Assembly (NCBI GenBank): GCA_023416655.1 | Contig: JAEZHK010000020.1 | Location: 1 to 64,000 of the forward strand | Direction: 5' to 3' | Origin: Bacillota bacterium | GTDB lineage: Bacteria > Bacillota > Clostridia > Christensenellales > Aristaeellaceae | DNA: 64,000 nt | Part shown: in pieces, positions 25,648-33,743 of the stretch | How positions within the stretch are numbered: the stretch's first letter is position 1 | How the letters are laid out: each line of letters starts with the position of its first letter | Position numbers and translations under genes: made by a program | Notes under the pieces: model-generated | What the model saw: the letters and a program-made list of their open reading frames with translations, nothing else | What the model was told of the DNA's origin: nothing | The model's database searches: none

Positions 25648-26640
25648 ATGCGACTCAAAAATGTGCCCGCCTTCGGGCCGATCCCGGACGGGGCGCTCTC
25701 CAGCACCATCTCCCCGGCGGAGTACCTCGCACTGGACGACGCCATGTTTGATGCGAAGCTGACCGGAGAGGGCGACGCGGAGGCGGTCGTCCGCCCGTCC
25801 ACAACCTACTGGCACGACGTGTGGCAGCGATTCAGGCGGGACCCACTGGCGATCTTCGGCCTCATCGTGATCCTTACGATGGGCGTTGCCTGCATCTTCG
25901 TGCCCATGTTTTCCAAGTACAGCTATTCCGGCATGGACCTTGCCAACATGAACGCCCCGATCAGCTGGGAGCACCTGTGTGGCACCGACCAGATGGGCCG
26001 GGACCTCTTCATCCGGATCATGTACGGCGCCCGGATCTCCATCACCATCGGCATCGTCGCCGCCGCCATCAACTTTGTGATCGGCGTCCTGTACGGCGGC
26101 ATTTCCGGCTACCTGGGAGGCAAGGCCGACATGGTGATGATGCGCATCGTGGACATTCTGATCTCCCTGCCCAGCATGCTCTACATCGTGCTCATCATGC
26201 TGGTGCTGGGGTCGAGCGTGGTCTCGGTCATCATCGCGCTGTGCTTTACCTCCTGGATCGGCACGGCGCGCGTGGTCAGAAGCGAGGTCATGCATTTAAA
26301 GCACTCCGAATACGTGCTGGCGGCGCGGCTCTCCGGCGCGAAGCTCTGGGATATTCTGGTCACCCACCTGATCCCCAACGCCATGGGCCCCATCATCGTG
26401 TCCACCGCGTTTTTGATCCCCAGCGCGATCTTCTCGGAGGCATTCCTCTCGTTCCTGGGCATCGGCATTCAGGCGCCCATGGCCAGCTGGGGCACGCTGG
26501 CCAACGACGCGCGCGCGACGCTTTTGACCTATCCGAACCAGATGATTTTCCCGGTGATGGCGATCTGCGTGACGATGTTCTCGTTCAATTTTATCGGCGA
26601 CGGCCTGCGCGACGCGCTGGACCCGCGCCTGAAGAAATAA
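25648..26640 (+). CDS. oppC: Oligopeptide ABC transporter permease OppC
   Basis: 330 residues; GGGGAGG precedes the ATG. A cytoplasmic N-terminal extension (about 1-65) is followed by WQRFRRDPLAIFGLIVI and the first membrane helix, an extracytoplasmic loop with HLCGTDQMGRDLFIRIMYGARISI (in pieces; the GTDxxGRD block is typical of DppC/OppC), and five more helices with the EAA loop EYVLAARLSGAKLWDILVTH. Ends with GDGLRDALDPRLKK. Partner of OppB. Confidence 0.95.
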   Translation: MRLKNVPAFGPIPDGALSSTISPAEYLALDDAMFDAKLTGEGDAEAVVRPSTTYWHDVWQRFRRDPLAIFGLIVILTMGVACIFVPMFSKYSYSGMDLANMNAPISWEHLCGTDQMGRDLFIRIMYGARISITIGIVAAAINFVIGVLYGGISGYLGGKADMVMMRIVDILISLPSMLYIVLIMLVLGSSVVSVIIALCFTSWIGTARVVRSEVMHLKHSEYVLAARLSGAKLWDILVTHLIPNAMGPIIVSTAFLIPSAIFSEAFLSFLGIGIQAPMASWGTLANDARATLLTYPNQMIFPVMAICVTMFSFNFIGDGLRDALDPRLKK

Positions 26641-26652
26641 CCGGAGGTCCTG

Positions 26653-27648
26653 ATGACCAGACTTCTCGATGTCAAAAACCTGACCACCAGCTTCCACATC
26701 AGCGTCGGCACCGTGCAGGCGGTGCGCCACGTTTCGTTCCACCTGGACATGGGCGAATCGCTGGGTGTGGTGGGCGAATCCGGCTCCGGCAAGAGCGTGA
26801 CCATGCTCTCTGTGATGGGCCTTCTGCCCAAGAACGCCGAGGTGACCGCGGATTCCATCCATTTTAACGGCATCGACATGCAGAAGCTCGACGCTTCGGA
26901 ATTTAGGAAGATCCGCGGCGGCGACATCGGCATGATCTTTCAGGACCCGATGACCAGCCTCAACCCGCTGTACACCGTGGAAAACCAGCTGACCGAGCCG
27001 CTGCGCATCCACCGCAAGATGAGTAAGGCCGAGGCCCGGAAGACCGCGCTGGACCTTTTGAAACGCGTGGACATCCCAAACCCGGAGCAAAGGCTTTCTC
27101 AGTACCCCCACGAGTTCTCCGGCGGCATGCGGCAACGGGTGATGATCGCGATGGCGGTCGCCTGCCAGCCCAAGCTGGTCATCGCGGACGAGCCGACCAC
27201 GGCGCTTGACGTGACCATCCAGGCGCAGGTGCTGGAGCTTCTGGACCAGCTCAAGAAGAACACCTCCACCTCCATCATCATGATCACCCACGACCTGGGC
27301 GTGATCGCCTCGATGTGCAGGCGAATCCTCGTCATGTACGGCGGGCTCGTCTGCGAGCAGGGCACCGCCCGGGAGATCTTCTATGAACCCAAGCACCCCT
27401 ACACCTGGGGGCTTCTGCACTCCATTCCCAAGATCACCCAGCGCAAGGGCGAAAAGCTGATCCCCATCAACGGCACGCCGCCGGACATGCTGCGCCCGCC
27501 CAGGGGCTGCCCGTTCGCGCCCCGCTGCCCGTATGCGCTGCCGGTCTGCCGCCAGTACCTCGCGCCCGATACGGTGCTGAGCGACACGCACGTGGTCGCC
27601 TGCCATCTGATGCACCCCAAGGCCCCGAAGATCGAAAGGCAGGTGTGA
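26653..27648 (+). CDS. oppD: Oligopeptide ABC transporter ATPase OppD
   Basis: 331 residues; GGAGG precedes the ATG. Walker A GESGSGKS, Q-loop MIFQDPMTSLNP, signature FSGGMRQR, Walker B KLVIADEPTTALD, H-loop TITHDLG-like MITHDLG. The C-terminal oligopeptide-family extension has the cysteine cluster CPFAPRCPYALPVC, which in some Dpp/Opp ATPases binds an iron-sulfur cluster. Overlaps oppF by 4 nt, so translation is coupled. Confidence 0.96.
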   Translation: MTRLLDVKNLTTSFHISVGTVQAVRHVSFHLDMGESLGVVGESGSGKSVTMLSVMGLLPKNAEVTADSIHFNGIDMQKLDASEFRKIRGGDIGMIFQDPMTSLNPLYTVENQLTEPLRIHRKMSKAEARKTALDLLKRVDIPNPEQRLSQYPHEFSGGMRQRVMIAMAVACQPKLVIADEPTTALDVTIQAQVLELLDQLKKNTSTSIIMITHDLGVIASMCRRILVMYGGLVCEQGTAREIFYEPKHPYTWGLLHSIPKITQRKGEKLIPINGTPPDMLRPPRGCPFAPRCPYALPVCRQYLAPDTVLSDTHVVACHLMHPKAPKIERQV

Positions 27649-28622
27649 CCGTGGCGAAAGAAAAGCTGATTGAGGCGAAAAACCTCAGGATGTACTTTCC
27701 CGTGGGCAACACCGTGTTCGGGAAGCGGAAAATTTTGAAGGCGGTCGACGACGTCAGCTTCGACCTCTACCCCGGCGAGACCTTCGGCCTGGTGGGCGAA
27801 TCCGGCTGCGGCAAGACCACCGTGGGGCGCGTGCTGGTGCGGCTGTACGAGCCGACCGGCGGGCAGATCCTGTTCGGCGGCACGGATATCGCGCCGCTCT
27901 CCGAGGCGGACGTGCTGCCCTACCGCAACCGCATGCAGATGATCTTTCAGGACCCATACGCGTCCCTCAACCCGCGCATGACCATCTCCTCGATTATCGC
28001 GGAGCCGCTGAAGTACCAGGGCGTGGCCCCTGCGGAGATCAACGATCGGGTGCGCAGCCTGATCGCTCAGGTGGGCCTCAAGGAGGACCACCTGAACCGC
28101 TACCCCCACGAGTTCTCCGGCGGGCAGCGGCAGCGCATCGGCATCGCGCGGGCGCTGGCCAGCCACCCGGACTTCATCGTGTGCGACGAGCCGATCTCCG
28201 CACTGGACGTGTCCATCCAGGCGCAGATCATCAACATGCTGGAGGAGCTTCAGGAGAAGCTGAACGTCACGTACCTGTTCGTGTCCCACGACCTTTCGAT
28301 GGTGCGCCACATCTCCCACCGAGTGGCGGTCATGTACCTGGGACATATTGTGGAGATGGCGCAGGTGGGCGAACTGTACGCCAACATGCTGCACCCCTAC
28401 ACGAAGGCGCTGATGTCCGCTGTGCCGATCGCGGACCCTGACGCCGCGGGGAAGTCCAGCCGGATTGTGCTCCAGGGCGACGTGCCCGCGCCCATCGACC
28501 CGCCCAGCGGCTGTCCCTTCCGCACCCGCTGCCCCCACGCCAAAGCGGCCTGCGCCGAGGCGATGCCAGAACTCAAGGACATGGGAAGCGGGCATTTCGT
28601 CGCCTGCATCCAGGTGCGCTGA
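27645..28622 (+). CDS. oppF: Oligopeptide ABC transporter ATPase OppF
   Basis: 325 residues if translation starts at GTG 27645, which overlaps the oppD stop; a GTG two codons later is an alternative. Walker [10 protein letters not shown]-loop [12 protein letters not shown], signature FSGGQRQR, Walker [13 protein letters not shown], and the C-terminal cysteine cluster [14 protein letters not shown]. Its TGA stop codon (28620-28622) lies in the left arm of hairpin 1 of repeat copy E, so the end of the coding sequence and the repeat overlap by 7 nt. Confidence 0.96.
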   Translation: MTVAKEKLIEAKNLRMYFPVGNTVFGKRKILKAVDDVSFDLYPGETFGLVGESGCGKTTVGRVLVRLYEPTGGQILFGGTDIAPLSEADVLPYRNRMQMIFQDPYASLNPRMTISSIIAEPLKYQGVAPAEINDRVRSLIAQVGLKEDHLNRYPHEFSGGQRQRIGIARALASHPDFIVCDEPISALDVSIQAQIINMLEELQEKLNVTYLFVSHDLSMVRHISHRVAVMYLGHIVEMAQVGELYANMLHPYTKALMSAVPIADPDAAGKSSRIVLQGDVPAPIDPPSGCPFRTRCPHAKAACAEAMPELKDMGSGHFVACIQVR

Positions 28623-28783
28623 AAATCCGCAAGCGGCTTTTCAGCGCGCTGAGGGGAAAAACTGCGCGGGCCTGAAATTCTCTGGAATTTCCGGGCGTCC
28701 CGCTGACTTGCGGAAATGTTTCCTCCATCAGTGTTCGCACTGATTCCGGAAACTGCGTTCCCGGCGCGCAGGTCGCCGGGAAC
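28616..28783 (+). repeat. Dispersed four-hairpin repeat, copy E
   Basis: Orientation plus. Hairpin 1 28616-28647 (GCGCTGAAAATCCGC-AA-GCGGCTTTTCAGCGC, one mismatch) contains the oppF stop codon; hairpin 2 28666-28703 (GCGGG/CCCGC with inner AAATTC/GAATTT); 14-nt linker TGACTTGCGGAAAT; hairpin 3 28718-28753 (36 nt, ATCAGTG-TTCG-CACTGAT core); hairpin 4 28757-28783 (GTTCCCGGCG/CGCCGGGAAC). No terminator or clear promoter lies between it and the alanine racemase gene. Confidence 0.9.
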
Positions 28784-28863
28784 GATGGGAATGAGGAACG
28801 GCTATTCGGTCGGTTCCATATGAAGATAAGTGAATCGAGGCGTTTTGGGCCTTGGAACATACG

Positions 28864-30009
28864 ATGACATATGACGACGCGGTATCGCGCTGCTGGCTGG
28901 AAGTGGACCTGGACGCGATCCGGGATAATTACCGCTGCGCCGCGGCGCTCGTCGGCGAAAAACCGATGCTGATCCCCGTTTTGAAAGCGGACGCCTACGG
29001 GATGGGCGCGGCGGAGGTCGGAAATCTGCTTTACCGGGAGGGCGCGCGGCTCTTCGCGGTCGCGACGGGCGATGAGGCGGAGCAGCTTTTGCGCGCGCTG
29101 CCGGGGGGCGCGAAGGTGCTGACGCTGGGCCTTGTGGGGAAAAACCAGGTGTCCCGGCTGATCTCGGCGGGCATGCCGCTGACGCTCTATTCGGAAGCGC
29201 AGGGCCGCGCGATCGCGGAGGTGGCGGCGGCTCTCGGTAAGCAGGCGGAGGTTCACGTGAAGGTCGATACCGGCCTGCACCGCCTGGGTCTTGACCCGGA
29301 AACGGCGGCGGAGATTATCGCGGAACTCCACCGGTCAGGCCATGTCCGGATCGCGGGGCTGTACACCCATCTGGGCATCCACACCGCGGAGATGGACCGG
29401 GAGCAGACCGCGAAGCTGCGCAATGTCCGGGACCAGTTGCGGGAGAAAGGCATCGAAATCCCGCTGATGCACGCGGTGGACTCCATCGGCATGGCGCGCT
29501 ACCCGGACGACCACATGGACGCCGCCCGCGTCGGCGCGTGGCTGTACGGCGTGACGCCCTACCATTACGAAAGGCCGGAACTGTGCAAGAACGTCGCCCG
29601 GTTCAAGGCCCGTGTCTCTCAGGTGCGCGTGGTCAGAAAGGGCGAGCTGGTGGGCTACGACGACGACCACCCGCTCCCGTCGGACCGGGTGATCGCGACG
29701 GTCTCGGCGGGCTACGTGGACGGGTTCCCGCGCCTCGCGCACGGGCAGGCCATCGAAATCCGGGGGGAGCGAGCGTTGGTATGCGGCCTGGTCTGCATGG
29801 ACCAGCTGATGGCGGACGTCACGGACATCCCGGGTGTTACGGAGGGTGACGAGGTCGTGTTCGTCGGCGGGCTCATCGGCCTTAACGAATACGCCCGGAT
29901 GGGCCAGCTGAACCGCAACGAGGCGTGGGCGCGCATCGGAAAGCGCGTACCGCGCGTGTATTTTGAGGGCGGAGCAAGCGTGCGCGTGCGCTCGGAGGGT
30001 TGGACATGA
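28864..30009 (+). CDS. alr: Alanine racemase
   Basis: 381 residues from ATG 28864; a TTG four codons upstream is the alternative, and neither has a strong ribosome site. PLP-dependent fold: the Lys of VLKADAYG (K41) forms the internal aldimine, the Tyr of SAGYVDGF (about Y284) is the second catalytic base, and LVCMDQLMADVT is the conserved dimer-interface block. Makes D-alanine for peptidoglycan. The stop overlaps the next ATG (ATGA), coupling it to an M20 amidohydrolase, an uncommon neighbour that suggests a role in peptide or amino-acid scavenging in addition to wall synthesis. A serine racemase or other broad-specificity racemase cannot be excluded. Confidence 0.92.
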   Translation: MTYDDAVSRCWLEVDLDAIRDNYRCAAALVGEKPMLIPVLKADAYGMGAAEVGNLLYREGARLFAVATGDEAEQLLRALPGGAKVLTLGLVGKNQVSRLISAGMPLTLYSEAQGRAIAEVAAALGKQAEVHVKVDTGLHRLGLDPETAAEIIAELHRSGHVRIAGLYTHLGIHTAEMDREQTAKLRNVRDQLREKGIEIPLMHAVDSIGMARYPDDHMDAARVGAWLYGVTPYHYERPELCKNVARFKARVSQVRVVRKGELVGYDDDHPLPSDRVIATVSAGYVDGFPRLAHGQAIEIRGERALVCGLVCMDQLMADVTDIPGVTEGDEVVFVGGLIGLNEYARMGQLNRNEAWARIGKRVPRVYFEGGASVRVRSEGWT

Positions 30010-31196
30010 ATGTCGAGAAGATCCGGAACCTCGCGGAGGGCGTCTATCCGTGGACGGTGGACCTGAGGCGCGCGCTGCACCGCATTCCGGAGCCGGGCTT
30101 TGAGGAATTCAAGACGCAGAAGCTGATCTGCGATACGCTGGACGCGCTGGCCATCCCTTATGAGACGAAGCGTACCTGGGTGGTCGCCTATCTTCAGGGC
30201 GCGCAGCCCGGCCGGGTGGTCGGTTTCCGGGCGGACATCGATGCGCTGCCGGTGGCGGAGCCGGAAGGCTGCTCCTTCCGCTCGCAGCACGAGGGCTGGA
30301 TGCACGCCTGCGGACACGACGCGCACACCGCGATCCAGCTGGGGGTCGCGAAGATTCTGGTTTCCATGAAGGACCGGCTGCGCGGCGGCGTGAAGCTTTT
30401 ATTCCAGCCCGCGGAGGAGACCGAAGGCGGCGCGAAGCCCATGGTGGAGGCGGGCGTGCTGGAGAACCCCCACGTGGACGCCTGCTATGGCCTGCATTTG
30501 CAGTCCCGGCTACCGCTGGGCGCGGTGGAGACACGCTACGGCACCCTGAACGCCTCCACCGACGACGTGATTTTGGACATCCGGGGGCGCGGCGGCCACG
30601 CGGCGTACCCCGAGAACAGCGTGGACGCGATCGTGTGCGCGGCGCACGTCGTCACCGCGCTTCAGACGCTTGTTTCCCGGAACGTCTCGCCGCTATCGAG
30701 CGCTGTGCTCAGCTTTGGCGTGATGGAGGGCGGCCGCGCGGCGAACATCGTCTGTGAGCATGTGCGCCTCAAGGGCACGCTGCGCACCGCCGACCCAGAG
30801 CTCCGCGCGTATCTGCAAAGGCGCGTCCGGGAGGTCGCCGCGGGCGTGGCCTCGGCCTTCGGCGGAAGCGCGGAGGTCAAGATATTGGAAGGCTACAGCG
30901 CGCTGGTCAACCACACGCGCGAGGCGAGGCTGGTCTTGGATACCGCCGCCGCGCTCTTCGGCGCGGAAAGCGTGATCCTCAAGGACGGCCCCTCGATGGG
31001 CGGCGAGGATTTCTCGTATTTCGTTGAAAAAACCCCCGGCGCGTTCTACCACATCGGCTGCACGCCCATAGAGGACCTGCCCGCGCCCGCGCTGCACAGC
31101 CCGCTGTTCCGCCCGGACGAGCGGTGCATCCTGACGGGCCTCATGATGCAGACGGCGATCGCGCTCTATGAAACCGGAACGGAGGACGAAGCATGA
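30006..31196 (+). CDS. M20-family amidohydrolase (N-acyl-amino-acid type)
   Basis: 396 residues; ATG overlaps the alr stop and is preceded by GGAGGG. Family features: LRRALHRIPEPGFEEFKTQ at the N-terminus, VGFRADIDALPVAE (metal Asp), MHACGHDAHTAI (metal Cys/His), FQPAEETEGGAKPM (catalytic Glu pair), the lid dimerisation domain around 185-300, and SMGGEDFSYFVEKTPGAFYHIG (in pieces). Related enzymes are hippurate hydrolases, N-acetyl-diaminopimelate deacetylases and aminoacylases. Dimetal cytoplasmic hydrolase; in this operon it may release amino acids from N-acyl or peptide precursors for the racemase. The stop overlaps the next start by ATGA. Confidence 0.92.
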   Translation: MNVEKIRNLAEGVYPWTVDLRRALHRIPEPGFEEFKTQKLICDTLDALAIPYETKRTWVVAYLQGAQPGRVVGFRADIDALPVAEPEGCSFRSQHEGWMHACGHDAHTAIQLGVAKILVSMKDRLRGGVKLLFQPAEETEGGAKPMVEAGVLENPHVDACYGLHLQSRLPLGAVETRYGTLNASTDDVILDIRGRGGHAAYPENSVDAIVCAAHVVTALQTLVSRNVSPLSSAVLSFGVMEGGRAANIVCEHVRLKGTLRTADPELRAYLQRRVREVAAGVASAFGGSAEVKILEGYSALVNHTREARLVLDTAAALFGAESVILKDGPSMGGEDFSYFVEKTPGAFYHIGCTPIEDLPAPALHSPLFRPDERCILTGLMMQTAIALYETGTEDEA

Positions 31197-31912
31197 ATGC
31201 GACCATCCCGGACGACAGGATCTTTTTGCTCGTAAACGACGAACTGACGCCGCTTCAGTACACTGGAAAGCAGCGGGCGTTTGAATACGAAGGCAGAAAC
31301 CTGCGCCTATACAACCAGAGCTGTCCCGAATGGACGCATCCTTATGCCTACGCGGGGGACGGGGGAGACCCCGGCGAAAACCTGCACGACTCCGGCTGCG
31401 GCGTCTTCGCCACCGCGCACCTGATCGACTGGGTGACGGGCGTGAAGATCGACGTGGAGGAACTGGCGGACTTCTCCTCGGCAAACGGTGGCCGCGGGGA
31501 CGACGGCACCGACCGCCCCGCGCTGCTCGCCGCCATGCAGAAGGCCGGGCGTCTGACCGCCGCGGGCCTCCGCTATGACTTTGACGGCTTGCTCAACGAC
31601 CACGAGGCGTTGTGGGAGACGATGACCGCCGGCGGCTGTGCGCTGTGCAACCTCCGGGTTGGGCACATCGTGGCGCTGGTGGACTGGCGCGAGCGGAACG
31701 GTGAGCGGCAACTGCTGGTGATCGACTCCAGCCGCGACAGCATGAACCCGCCCGTTCGCTACAGGATCCGCGAAGTCGTGCCCGGCTCCCGTGCCGTCGC
31801 CCAGTATGTCAATTCACACGGCGTTCGCACCGGCATGGACGAGCACTACGCCATGTTCTGGGTGCCGCTGGACATGACGCTGGATTTTAATCTTCTGCAC
31901 AAAGTGCGTTGA
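31193..31912 (+). CDS. C39-like (papain-fold) cysteine peptidase homologue
   Basis: 239 residues; start overlaps the previous stop. A papain-like triad can be read: Cys69 in HDSGCGVFATAHLIDW, His158 in VGHIVALVDW and Asp178 in VIDSSRDS. This is the pattern of peptidase C39-like proteins. There is no signal peptide and no ABC module, so it acts in the cytoplasm or is exported by an unknown route. Tight coupling to alanine racemase and an amidohydrolase points to peptide turnover, but no substrate can be named. The stop codon (31910-31912) lies within hairpin 1 of repeat copy F. Confidence 0.75.
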   Translation: MNATIPDDRIFLLVNDELTPLQYTGKQRAFEYEGRNLRLYNQSCPEWTHPYAYAGDGGDPGENLHDSGCGVFATAHLIDWVTGVKIDVEELADFSSANGGRGDDGTDRPALLAAMQKAGRLTAAGLRYDFDGLLNDHEALWETMTAGGCALCNLRVGHIVALVDWRERNGERQLLVIDSSRDSMNPPVRYRIREVVPGSRAVAQYVNSHGVRTGMDEHYAMFWVPLDMTLDFNLLHKVR

Positions 31913-32074
31913 AAATCCGCCAGGCGGCTTTTCAACGCGAAGGAGAGAGTCTGCGTGAGCCAAACACCTGTGGGATTTCCGGGCGGCTCACTGACCTCAG
32001 GAAATGTTTCATCAACCAGTGCGCGCACTGGTTATGGAAACAGATACGTTCCCGGCGCGCAGGTCGCCGGGAAC
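31906..32074 (+). repeat. Dispersed four-hairpin repeat, copy F
   Basis: Orientation plus. Hairpin 1 31906-31938 (GCGTTGAAAATCCGCC/GGCGGCTTTTCAACGC) contains the preceding stop codon; hairpin 2 31955-31991 (GTGAGCC/GGCTCAC); 14-nt linker TGACCTCAGGAAAT; hairpin 3 32006-32041 (36 nt, AACCAGTG-CGCG-CACTGGTT); hairpin 4 32048-32074 (GTTCCCGGCG/CGCCGGGAAC). An intrinsic terminator follows 33 nt later, so this copy should be part of the mRNA. Confidence 0.9.
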
Positions 32075-32107
32075 ATGAGAGCCTGGGCGCGTTCGCCAAC
32101 GATCTGC

Positions 32108-32132
32108 CCCTCCGGAAAACCGGAGGGTTTTT
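32108..32132 (+). terminator. Intrinsic terminator of the alr operon
   Basis: CCCTCCGG-AAAA-CCGGAGGG followed by TTTTT; perfect 8-bp stem. It lies downstream of repeat copy F. Confidence 0.92.
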
Positions 32133-32229
32133 GATTCCCTGTGAGACGCCCTAAAGACGTACATTGTGCAACCCTACAGGGACAGGCGGCATTATTTCAC
32201 AAATTGACTGTATAAATTGACGCAAAGTG

Positions 32230-32258
32230 TTTACAAATGTCGCCAAAAGCACTATAAT
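32230..32258 (+). promoter_or_regulatory. Promoter of the amino acid permease gene
   Basis: TTTACA (32230-32235), 17-nt spacer, perfect TATAAT (32253-32258), about 52 nt before the start codon. Confidence 0.88.
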
Positions 32259-32316
32259 GCGTTGGGGCATGGGGAAGGCGGTGCGCCTTCCCCAAATACG
32301 TTTGAAGGGTGAGAGG

Positions 32317-33678
32317 ATGGAGAAGGGGCCTCAGAAGAAGTACGGTCTCTTCACGGCGATTTCCATGGTGGTGGGCATTGTCATCGGCAGCGGCGTGTTT
32401 TTCAAGGCGGAGAAGGTGCTCAAGGCCACCGGCGGCAACATGCCGCTGGGCATTTGGGCCTGGGTCCTCGTGGGTCTGATCATGATCGCCTGCTCCTATG
32501 TGTTCGCGATCCTGGCCACGCGGCATGAGAAGGTAAACGGCGTGGTGGACTACGCCGAAGTTGTGGTGGGGAAGAAGTACGGCTACTTCGTGGGCTGGTT
32601 CATGGCCGTCATCTATCAGCCGACGCTGACCAGCGTTTTGGCCTGGGTCTCCGCCCGCTACACCTGCGTACTTCTGAACTGGGACATCACCGGCGGCTCC
32701 TGCATGGTCATCGCCGCCTTCTACCTCATCGCCATCTACGCGCTGAACGCGCTGTCCCCGGTGCTGGCGGGCCGCTTCCAGGTAACGACCACGGTGATCA
32801 AGCTGATCCCGCTTGTCCTGATGGCGGTCGCGGGCACGGTGGTGGGCCTCTCCAGCGGCCTGACGGCGGAGAACTTCGCCCGCGTGGCCGACGCGTCCGT
32901 CAGCGCGGGCGGCGGGCTTTTCGCCTCGGTGGTGGCGGTGGCCTTCGCCTATGAGGGCTGGATCGTGGCCACTTCCATCAACGCGGAGATCAAAGATTCC
33001 AAGAAGAACCTGCCCCGCGCGCTCATCATCGGCGCGCTGATCGTGGTGGCGGTGTACATCTTCTATTATATTGGCCTAGCGGGCGCGGTGCCCACGACGG
33101 CGCTGATGGAGAGCGGCGAGGCGGGCGCGAAGCTGGCCTTCCAGAACATCTTTGGCTCCGTGGCCGGCACCCTCATCTTCGTGTTCATCATCGTCTCGTG
33201 CCTGGGCACGCTCAATGGCCTGATGCTGGGCACCACCCGCAGTCTCTATTCGCTGGCGGCCCGCGGCGAAGGCCCGAACCCGAAGAAGTTCGCGCAGGTG
33301 GACGTGACGACCAACATGCCCGCCAACTCCTCGGTGGCGGGGCTGCTGCTGTGCGGGTTCTGGCTGATGTACTTCTACGGGGCCAACCTCACGGCGTCCT
33401 GGTTCGGCCCGTTCAGCTTCGACACCTCGGAGCTGCCCATCGTGACGCTCTACGGCGGCTACATCCCGATCTTCCTTCTGATGATGCGCCGGGAGAAGGA
33501 CCTCGGCACCTTCAAGCGCACGGTGATGCCGCTTCTGGCGGCGGCCAGCTGCGTATTCATGGTGGTGGCGGCGTGCATGGCGCACAAGATGGCCGTCGTG
33601 TACTACCTGATCGTGTTCGCGCTGATCATGCTGGCGGGCGCTTTCTACATGCCCAAACCCGGCTCGAATTTGAAGTAG
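32317..33678 (+). CDS. APC-family amino acid permease
   Basis: 453 residues from ATG 32317 after GAAGGGTGAGAGG. About twelve membrane segments; the first contains the APC signature GIVIGSGVFFKAE (glycine-rich substrate-binding break), and helix 6 is FAYEGWIVATSINAEIKDSKKNLPRA (in pieces), typical of the L-amino acid transporter branch. Probably proton- or antiport-coupled uptake or exchange of amino acids. Monocistronic, with its own promoter and a shared terminator. Substrate not predictable. Confidence 0.92.
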   Translation: MEKGPQKKYGLFTAISMVVGIVIGSGVFFKAEKVLKATGGNMPLGIWAWVLVGLIMIACSYVFAILATRHEKVNGVVDYAEVVVGKKYGYFVGWFMAVIYQPTLTSVLAWVSARYTCVLLNWDITGGSCMVIAAFYLIAIYALNALSPVLAGRFQVTTTVIKLIPLVLMAVAGTVVGLSSGLTAENFARVADASVSAGGGLFASVVAVAFAYEGWIVATSINAEIKDSKKNLPRALIIGALIVVAVYIFYYIGLAGAVPTTALMESGEAGAKLAFQNIFGSVAGTLIFVFIIVSCLGTLNGLMLGTTRSLYSLAARGEGPNPKKFAQVDVTTNMPANSSVAGLLLCGFWLMYFYGANLTASWFGPFSFDTSELPIVTLYGGYIPIFLLMMRREKDLGTFKRTVMPLLAAASCVFMVVAACMAHKMAVVYYLIVFALIMLAGAFYMPKPGSNLK

Positions 33679-33700
33679 ACATCCAATTTTCAATAAAGGA

Positions 33701-33727
33701 AGGCCCCGCGGTGAAGCGGGGCCTTTT
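33701..33727. terminator. Bidirectional terminator
   Basis: AGGCCCCGC-GGTGAA-GCGGGGCCT followed by TTT, between the convergent permease and flavoprotein genes; the minus strand also ends in TTCC. Confidence 0.88.
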
Positions 33728-33743
33728 CGATGCCGCCCGTGGG

